Source of the DNA: Blastopirellula marina
Lineage (GTDB): Bacteria > Planctomycetota > Planctomycetia > Pirellulales > Pirellulaceae
Assembly (NCBI RefSeq): GCF_002967765.1
Contig: NZ_PUHY01000015.1
Location: 765,834 to 829,833, forward strand
DNA: 64,000 nt
Reading direction: 5' to 3'
The stretch's first letter is position 1; each line of letters opens with the position of its first letter. The notes below the pieces were generated by a model. The model searched no databases. It was not told the origin of the DNA and saw only the letters and a program-made list of their open reading frames with translations. Shown in pieces: positions 58,213-64,000 of this stretch. The position numbers and the translations under genes were made by a program.

Positions 58213-59100
58213 ATGGTGTACGATAGCTTCGCCACGTGGGCACGAAGTCGCGAATGGCAGAATCGTTGCATGGTTTCCGAAGTCCGCGAAGTCTCGGGGA
58301 CGCCAGTCTCTATATGTCGCGCACGAATTCGAGAGGCATTTGGCAGCCCCCCCACGCCTGACTTTCATATCCAGATGATAAGTCGTGGTTGGTCCAGGGC
58401 GGATATCGACCTGGGACAAGGCAAGTTTTCGGTCAAAGGAGCTCCTGGGCGATTTATCGTTACTCCCGCGAACCTACAGTCTGAGATCGAGGGAGATGGC
58501 GTCTTTGAACTGCTTAGCTTGAGTCTTCCAGCCGAAGAACTTTGCAAAGCAGCTGATATCACTTCAGTTCAACTGAAAGATGATCTGAACGGGATCTTTC
58601 GTGGTGATCGTCACGATACTTACCTGCATGGTCTTATCGAATCGGTTTGGATTGAGGCGAATAACGGCAGCCCCAATGGGCGACTCTATGTCGACGTCGC
58701 AGTCAGAGCGATCGTAAGTCGCCTGTTAGACCATTCTTCAATTCTGAAGCAAGCCGACAATCATATCCCGGCGTTGGATGTCGCCGCACTGCGACGAGTC
58801 ACTGAGATTCTGAACGATCGATTTAACCAAAGTATCTCGCTTGATGAATTGGCCAACGCGGCAGGCGTGAGTTCCTTCTATTTTTCAAGGCTTTTCAAAC
58901 ACGCGATCGGTCACCCTCCCTACTTCTATCTAACAAAGATCCGAATCGAACGCTCGCAAGAGCTCATGCGAAGCGTTCCCGACTTGCCCTTGGCGAGTGT
59001 CGCATCGACTTGTGGATTTTCAGACCAGGCACACTTCAGTCGCCACTTTAAGAAGATCGTCGGTGTTCCTCCGGGCCGCTGGCGATCTGAGATCGCTTGA
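58213..59100 (+). CDS. AraC-family transcriptional regulator
   Basis: 295 residues. The C-terminal 100 residues are a two-HTH AraC domain: ISLDELANAAGVSSFYFSRLFKHAIG and LPLASVASTCGFSDQAHFSRHFKKIVGVPPGRWR. The N-terminal half is an AraC-binding-like sensory domain without catalytic signs. It is flanked by a 20-bp inverted repeat and followed 310 bp later by the alginate-export porin gene, which it may control, together with the nearby amidohydrolase cluster (inference). Confidence 0.85.
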   Translation: MVYDSFATWARSREWQNRCMVSEVREVSGTPVSICRARIREAFGSPPTPDFHIQMISRGWSRADIDLGQGKFSVKGAPGRFIVTPANLQSEIEGDGVFELLSLSLPAEELCKAADITSVQLKDDLNGIFRGDRHDTYLHGLIESVWIEANNGSPNGRLYVDVAVRAIVSRLLDHSSILKQADNHIPALDVAALRRVTEILNDRFNQSISLDELANAAGVSSFYFSRLFKHAIGHPPYFYLTKIRIERSQELMRSVPDLPLASVASTCGFSDQAHFSRHFKKIVGVPPGRWRSEIA

Positions 59101-59409
59101 CATCACTCAAATGCCCCAGATGCTCTCAACCCACCAAGATCGAACGATATGTGGAGCAAGATCGTTCAATACTCGAAGCCAGCGAATCTGATAACACTTC
59201 CCCACTTTCGCATTTCGTAGCTTCAATGGATTACCCACGAAGTGTTGGCTCGACTGTCCAGAGCAGTTGTCCAACACTTTTCTCGACCAAGTGAGGACAT
59301 GATTCCACAAAGAGTGGGGCGCGATTCGATCATTCATTTACGGAAAGATGGAATTGCAATCAAAGTCAATTCATCGTTGGTGTGTTAGCAGCCTAGCTTT
59401 AAGCTTCCA
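59101..59409. other. Intergenic region between AraC and porin genes
   Basis: About 310 bp. It contains the right arm of the 20-bp inverted repeat (59154-59173) and must carry the porin promoter. No gene is seen. Confidence 0.45.
59154..59173. repeat. 20-bp inverted repeat flanking the AraC gene, right arm
   Basis: GAGCAAGATCGTTCAATACT, reverse complement of 57706-57725. It lies just after the AraC stop and about 240 bp before the porin gene start. Confidence 0.8.
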
Positions 59410-60804
59410 ATGTATCGAAATGGAATTCTGAGCATCGCTTTGCTTCTTGTCTCATGGACGACATCACTGTCTCAAGAGACCGAGAAAGCTAGCGGTCCTT
59501 TTCGATACAACGAAGACCGGTCATTCCTAGAAGCTGCTGACCAGCGTGAAGGCCAATGGTGGGTTCCGCTCAAGTATATTTCAACCACCAAGGGTTACAT
59601 TACAACGGGAATGGAACTGCGTGCCAGATACGAAAAGCTTGAAAATGCAAACTGGGGTATGAATGCGGGTGATCGAGATGGCTATCTCTGGCTGAGGGCA
59701 TTGCCAACATTCGACTGGCATCCCATGGAACGTACTCGCTTCTTCGGCGAATTCATTCTCGCACCTGCGGTCGATGTCGAGCCCATGCCTTCGCCTATTG
59801 ATGAAGACATCTCCGACATCTTACAGGCATTCGTTGATATCGAATTAGGCAGCGAAGATGTATGGCGTTTCCGTCTCGGGCGGCAAATCACCGAATTTGG
59901 TTCGGGACGTCTCATCTCTACCCGCTACGGCACGAATGTACTTCGTTCATTCGATACCATCGAACTCCGAAAAATTCGCGACCAATCGCAAACCTTCATA
60001 TTCTACGGACGTCCCGTCGAAGCGGAAATTGGAGCCTTCGACGACCAATGGAGCCGCACGCAACAGCTTTGGAGTCTTTACGCCACGATCGACCTAATTG
60101 AACGCACCGACGATGCCTCCAGGTCTGTTGGGCTCGATCTTTATTATATCGGTTCGGAGAACACGCAAGCCGTCTTTGACGAAGCAACCGGCAGAGAACT
60201 TCGCCATACGTTTGGTACCCGCCTATACGGCACATGGAATTCTTGGAGTTGGAATCCCGAGTTGTTCATCCAACTTGGTGAGTTTGGCGAGAAACGAATT
60301 GAGGCTTGGTCACTCGCGATGCAGATAGGCTATCAGATACATGATCTTGTCTTCGAGCCTGGATTCGACCTCAAGGTTGATTTCATTAGTGGCGACACCG
60401 ATCCCAACGACGCCAAACTTGGAACCTTCAACCCTCTATATCCTAAGCTCAAGTATTTTGGCGAATCAGGAGTCATCGCTCCCTACAATTTGATAGACAT
60501 TCATCCCTCTCTAAGCCTAGCTTTCTCGCCTCAGGTCAACTTGACCTTCGACGTCGACTTCCTCTGGCGATATAGTCGCGATGACGCATTGTATGGTGCT
60601 GGCGGTTCAATCCTTCGTCCCGGTTCCGCTGGTAGCAGTCGATATTTGACGACTCAGTATGAAGGAATTCTCGAAGTCGTATTCACCAATAACCTGGCAG
60701 GAACTGCCTCGTACACGCTGATGCCACCAGGCGCATTCGTCCAAGAAAGTGGTGAAGCGGAAACAATGCACTTCTTTGGCTGTGAATTGCTGTACATCTA
60801 CTAA
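59410..60804 (+). CDS. Alginate-export-family outer-membrane protein
   Basis: 464 residues with a signal peptide (NGILSIALLLVSWTTSLS, cleavage near SQ). Beta-barrel pattern with aromatic girdles and family features: GYITTGMELRARYEKLENANWG, LWLRALPTFDWHPMERTRFFGEF and the C-terminal ending with aromatic residues (FFGCELLYIY). It is a channel-type porin expected to transport small or uronic-acid compounds. The upstream AraC gene may control it. Confidence 0.78.
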   Translation: MYRNGILSIALLLVSWTTSLSQETEKASGPFRYNEDRSFLEAADQREGQWWVPLKYISTTKGYITTGMELRARYEKLENANWGMNAGDRDGYLWLRALPTFDWHPMERTRFFGEFILAPAVDVEPMPSPIDEDISDILQAFVDIELGSEDVWRFRLGRQITEFGSGRLISTRYGTNVLRSFDTIELRKIRDQSQTFIFYGRPVEAEIGAFDDQWSRTQQLWSLYATIDLIERTDDASRSVGLDLYYIGSENTQAVFDEATGRELRHTFGTRLYGTWNSWSWNPELFIQLGEFGEKRIEAWSLAMQIGYQIHDLVFEPGFDLKVDFISGDTDPNDAKLGTFNPLYPKLKYFGESGVIAPYNLIDIHPSLSLAFSPQVNLTFDVDFLWRYSRDDALYGAGGSILRPGSAGSSRYLTTQYEGILEVVFTNNLAGTASYTLMPPGAFVQESGEAETMHFFGCELLYIY

Positions 60805-60861
60805 GCTCCGGCAACACTCTCGACATTTTGTGTTGACGCATCTTTCAGCAGAGCCTATTGG

Positions 60862-62098
60862 CTAGATCAATCCCGTGAGCGTACCCGTGCTGTCGGCGAA
60901 GCTTGCAGTCTCAACTCCCATGGCATTCGCGACGGAAACGAACATATTTGCTAGAGGAGTTTGCTTGAACTCTTCCCGGTTGGAAGCGAAGTCAGCACTT
61001 CCGTTTCCGTTCTCTTGTCGGTTTCGATCCGCGTTCTCATCAACCAGCGGTGCAAACGCTAGATGCTGGCCGTGTTTGAAACCAAAGTCTTTCCCGCCCA
61101 TGAGTACGAGTGGTAGATCGTGACTGAAATGCGGACGCCGCCCGTGACCTCCTCCGTAAATAATGGTAGTGCGGTCGAGAAAAGTCCCCTCATTCTCCTC
61201 AGTATCCTTCAGCTTTCCCGCGAGTTTTGATAAGCCACCAATCCATTTGCGGTCCCATGTATCCATCTCTGGTAGGCTCTTCTCAGGATTCCTATTCCAA
61301 TGCGAAGCTCCGTGGTACAGCCCCCCTCTTCCATCGGAACGAACGTGATGACCCGCGTTGTATCACTGACGAGAGCCAAGAAGACGAGTTCCAGCATCAA
61401 ATCGAAGTCATAGCGATCGGTAGCCAACATCTTTTTGCCGGTGGCGGGATCGACTTGCCATCTTGGCGCATCCAGCCATTGGTCGTCACGCTGCATCTGC
61501 TGCTCGACACTACGGACGTTCGTCAGGTAGTCATCCAACTTCTGCCGATCCCTTTTGCCAAGCTTACGACCTACCTGCGAGGCTTCGTCACGCAGATTGT
61601 CCAGAATACTTTGATTGCGTGACTGCAAATGGCGGAATCGTGCCTTTGCCTCAGGAGTTGGTTCGACGAACAACTGTTCAAAGATCTTTCGTGGACTGGA
61701 CTCGGTTGGTATTGGATTGCCACGCTGTCCATACGACATCGTTACGATACGTTCGTTGAGGGCGCCTACGCCTGACTTGCACGACAGATTTAAACTCTGA
61801 ATTCGTGTTTCGCCGCTTAGATGGGGAGCAAGGTACTGGTCTAGCGACACGGAGGTATGAAACTTCACACCTCCTCCATTGCCGCAACCGGTAAGCAAGT
61901 TCGACAGCCCCCAATGGCCGGCGCTTTGCGGGGACCGGAAGTGCGCCAGGCCCGAAAACACCGTGAAATCACCGCGCAATTCTTTCAAAATCGCGAGGTT
62001 CTCCGGCATCACGTAGTCGCGTCCGACAGCAGCTGGATACCACTTGTAGGGATTCACGCCATTCGTGTGATACATTCCCACAAAGCGCTTCGCAGCGG
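60862..62098 (-). pseudogene. DUF1552 gene, frameshifted and 5'-truncated
   Basis: On the minus strand the DUF1552 fold is read in two frames. From 62098 it reads AAKRFVGMYHTNGVNPYKWYP to VITFVPMEEGG; the family then continues in a second frame (YHGASHWN ... DRTTIIYGGGHGRRPHFSHDLP) to the stop at 60862. The switch falls in a run of six G (61321-61326 as C on the plus strand), where one base seems lost. The first roughly 40 residues, including the signal, are absent because the repeat copy begins at 62099. No DUF1592 partner is present. Confidence 0.82.
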
Positions 62099-62986
62099 AT
62101 GCGGTCCACAATGTGTGCAACTCGCGTCAACTTCGTTTGGTTCGGCACACAGAAAACGCTCACCCGTGCTCAAAAAGACCAAGCGGCTGAGTCATTCGAC
62201 GCCCAAGGAGAATTCTTGCGGGCCGAGAAGAAGCTACTTGATACGAAGAACCCTCGTTTTAAGGCGGTCAATTCCGTTCGCAATGCGATCCGGTCGGTCT
62301 GGTCGTCGATGAGTTTGCCATTTCCCGAGCCGGCGACCAGGTTGATTCGGCGTGACATGGTCCCCACCTTTCAAAACTGGATGGAAGAACAGCGGGAACG
62401 ATTGCAGGAGACCGTTCAAGCCTTGGATGAAGACTACGCTGCGTTAAAAGATGCGGCCAGACAGCGCCTGGGTCGACTCTACAACGAAGCTGATTATCCG
62501 CATGCCCTGCGCGGCCTATTCGAGGTCAGCTGGGATTTTCCGAATGTTGAGGTGCCGCCATACCTCCGGCTCGTTGATCCGCAACTTTACGAGACCGAAT
62601 GTGAAAGGGTTCAGGCTCGCTTCGACGAAGCAGTCGAAATGGCCGAGTCTGCGTTTATTGAAGAGCTTTCCGAGTTGGTCTCCCATTTAACAGACCGGCT
62701 CTCGGGAAGCCAAGACGGGCGTACGCGGATTTTTCGCGACTCCGCCATCGGTAACTTGAATGAGTTCTTCGAGCGATTTCGCTCCCTGAATATTCGCTCC
62801 AACGATCAGCTTGACGAGCTCGTGTCGGACTGTCAGCGGATCGTTCAAGGTGTTCAGCCACAAGCCCTGCGCGACAATGCGAATCTGCGCCAAAGTGTGA
62901 GCCGGGAATTGTCGAGCGTCCAGTCGGTACTCGATGAATTGTTAGTCGATCGCCCGCGACGGCGAATCATTCGGACTCTCAAGTGA
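62099..62986 (+). CDS. 5'-truncated copy of the helical module protein
   Basis: 295 residues, identical to residues 21-315 of the protein at 41826. It begins at an internal ATG at the junction, with no ribosome site of its own and without its native promoter. Because the frame stays open it could be translated, but expression is doubtful. Early codon differences (ACG to ACA, GCG to GCA, AAG ACA to AAA ACG) are silent. Confidence 0.6.
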   Translation: MRSTMCATRVNFVWFGTQKTLTRAQKDQAAESFDAQGEFLRAEKKLLDTKNPRFKAVNSVRNAIRSVWSSMSLPFPEPATRLIRRDMVPTFQNWMEEQRERLQETVQALDEDYAALKDAARQRLGRLYNEADYPHALRGLFEVSWDFPNVEVPPYLRLVDPQLYETECERVQARFDEAVEMAESAFIEELSELVSHLTDRLSGSQDGRTRIFRDSAIGNLNEFFERFRSLNIRSNDQLDELVSDCQRIVQGVQPQALRDNANLRQSVSRELSSVQSVLDELLVDRPRRRIIRTLK

Positions 62987-62994
62987 GGTGAGTT

Positions 62995-63243
62995 ATGCAA
63001 CTCATGATTTCACCAAGCGGTGAGATTCGTTGTCTTTATGGCGAGACGATTGACCTACATTCGCTTGGAAAGCTGTCGATCTCGCGTGGCTCGTTTGTGG
63101 AGCCTAACGAAGAAGGCCTGTGGTTCGCTGATCTTTTGCCGGTTTGTGGACCGAAGCTGGGACCGTTTCGTAAACGCAGTGAGGCCTTAGACGTTGAAGT
63201 TACGTGGCTTCAGTTGCACTGGCTTTGTTGCACCGATTCCTAG
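62995..63243 (+). CDS. Second copy of the 82-residue module protein
   Basis: Identical to the product at 42782, with the same GAGGTGAG ribosome site. It may be expressed from a read-through transcript. See that entry for what is visible in the protein. Confidence 0.6.
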   Translation: MQLMISPSGEIRCLYGETIDLHSLGKLSISRGSFVEPNEEGLWFADLLPVCGPKLGPFRKRSEALDVEVTWLQLHWLCCTDS

Positions 63244-63269
63244 CCGTTTTCTCCAATCAGCTTGTTTGT

Positions 63270-63306
63270 AGCCCTCTTTGGAAAATGTTCCGGAGAGGGC
63301 TTTTTT
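63270..63306 (+). terminator. Second copy of the module terminator
   Basis: Same hairpin and T-run as 43057-43093, unchanged. It still separates the 82- and 71-residue genes. Confidence 0.8.
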
Positions 63307-63334
63307 CGTTCTTGACCTTTCGAAAGTGTTTTTA

Positions 63335-63550
63335 ATGCGTACTTCTGAACTTTACCGCTGTATCGCGGATGCAACGGGTGAAAGCATCGACACCATCCGA
63401 CAACTCGGCTTTTCACTCATAGAGGAGTCCGAGACTGAATCGGATGACGAGGATGGTACCGGCCCCCACGTTGTCGATTGGGATCAGTTAGACCTCCAGC
63501 GAGCAGAGCAGCTCTATGGGAGCGACTGGCATGCGACGAAAGCTGTCTAG
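63335..63550 (+). CDS. Second copy of the acidic 71-residue module protein
   Basis: Identical to the product at 43122. Its start likewise lies after the terminator hairpin. Confidence 0.55.
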   Translation: MRTSELYRCIADATGESIDTIRQLGFSLIEESETESDDEDGTGPHVVDWDQLDLQRAEQLYGSDWHATKAV

Positions 63551-63731
63551 TTCACCCGTTACCTCAAATACGAGTCGAGGCCTTCGTGGGAGAGTGCATC
63601 GAGAGGTCGATCTTCTTCAGGTTCGCGGAGGCCAGCGACGCGGTCGACGCCAACATCGCAGTCATCCTCGCTGTTCGAGAATGCGAATTGTGGAACAGTG
63701 AGAAATCAGTTCTTTTTGAAATGGAGAGTGT

Positions 63732-63827
63732 ATGGAATCCATCGTAGCCATCGGTTTTTGGGCGTTCGTTGCTTGGGCGTGCTACAAGGGTGGCAAGAGC
63801 CTCGGTAGTCGGAAAGGGTACCATTGA
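63732..63827 (+). pseudogene. Truncated copy of the 42-residue membrane microprotein
   Basis: Same start and ribosome site as at 43519, but the frame runs into an IS end after KGYH and stops at TGA (63825-63827), the first bases of the IS. Only 31 residues remain: the membrane helix is kept, and most of the basic tail is lost. The changes before the junction are all silent. Confidence 0.6.
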
Positions 63828-64000
63828 CCTGCCCCCGCGAATGAAACCAGTCTTTAAGTTATAGTCTTCAAGGATTCTTCCAGGGGAAGGTGCTGGAGCG
63901 TAGCGGAAGCAGCTTCCCCTGGAAGAATGGCCTCCGGTGCCGGTGGGCGGTACCCCAGCGAACTGTGCGGGCGTACCGTGTTGTACTCGACTCGCCACCG
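63825..64000 (-). mobile_element. IS3-family element, right end (runs out of window)
   Basis: The terminal sequence TGACCTGCCCCCGCG is of IS3-family type. The last 48 codons of its transposase (orfB, DDE integrase core) read on the minus strand, EYNTVRPHSSLGYRPPAPEA near the end, stop at 63854-63856. A 16-bp perfect inverted repeat (ATTCTTCCAGGGGAAG at 63874 and its complement at 63913) lies within its 3' coding end. The rest of the element is beyond the window. Confidence 0.8.

Larger units (their letters stand above)
62099..63824 (+). repeat. 1.73-kb direct repeat, copy 2
   Basis: Second copy of 41886-43611, same orientation, 20,213 bp downstream. Its left junction cuts the DUF1552 gene; its right junction is the end of an IS3-type element. 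Interior bases appear identical to copy 1; the differences sit in the outermost about 60 bp at each end. Confidence 0.93.

Noticed and set aside
1..64000. CRISPR array, rRNA operon or complete tRNA
   Set aside because: No regular spaced repeat series or conserved RNA sequence was seen while reading the window.

Overview
The window looks like a chromosome segment from a planctomycete of the Pirellulaceae type (Blastopirellula, Rhodopirellula or Bremerella relatives). This rests on gene content: DUF1552 and DUF1592/DUF1588 cytochrome-type proteins beside a sulfatase, a PEP-CTERM protein, an ECF sigma factor translationally coupled to a membrane Ser/Thr kinase with a beta-propeller tail, twin-arginine secreted oxidoreductases and BNR/sialidase enzymes. 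There is no rRNA, no complete tRNA and no CRISPR array.

Layout. 1-11 kb: envelope and exopolysaccharide genes (a large TPR protein cut by the window edge, a Wza-like export lipoprotein, two small secreted proteins, a phosphodiester glycosidase, a UDP-sugar dehydrogenase, a coupled pair of YdcF-like membrane proteins, a PEP-CTERM protein). 11-22 kb: sigma factor/kinase signalling pair, lactonase-like protein, DUF6786 protein, FAD oxidoreductase, sialidase. 22-28.6 kb: two methyltransferases and four glycosyltransferases, a glycan-assembly locus. 28.6-35.4 kb: DUF1552, sulfatase, DUF1592 and BNR-4 genes, a typical polysaccharide-scavenging set.

35.7-45 kb is a mobile island. Its left edge has a tyrosine-integrase remnant, a rho-independent terminator and the last 18 nt of a tRNA gene (probably tRNA-Ser), the scar expected from tRNA-targeted integration. 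Then come a large serine recombinase and a compact gene set: a 60-aa protein, DUF1257 (Ycf35-like), DUF2997, a stand-alone TOPRIM protein, a Ycf46-like AAA+ ATPase, a 315-aa helical protein and three small proteins, ended by hairpin terminators. Ycf35 and Ycf46 are otherwise known mainly as unexplained cyanobacterial/plastid genes. This module is the best candidate in the window for an undescribed system. A degenerate zone (43.7-45.0 kb) follows.

45-61 kb: a TetR-controlled aldehyde/alcohol dehydrogenase and peroxiredoxin operon with clear palindromic operators; then an MFS exporter, a patatin phospholipase, a three-part cNMP-binding/thioredoxin-reductase-like protein, nitroreductase, amidohydrolase, isochorismatase-family hydrolase, an AraC regulator bracketed by a 20-bp inverted repeat, and an alginate-export-type porin. 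61-64 kb: a DUF1552 pseudogene (one frameshift, 5' end lost) is broken by a second copy of the last 1.73 kb of the island module (41886-43611 matches 62099-63824, same orientation). The differences I could find are all synonymous and cluster at the two ends of the repeat. The second copy ends abruptly at an IS3-family element that runs out of the window.
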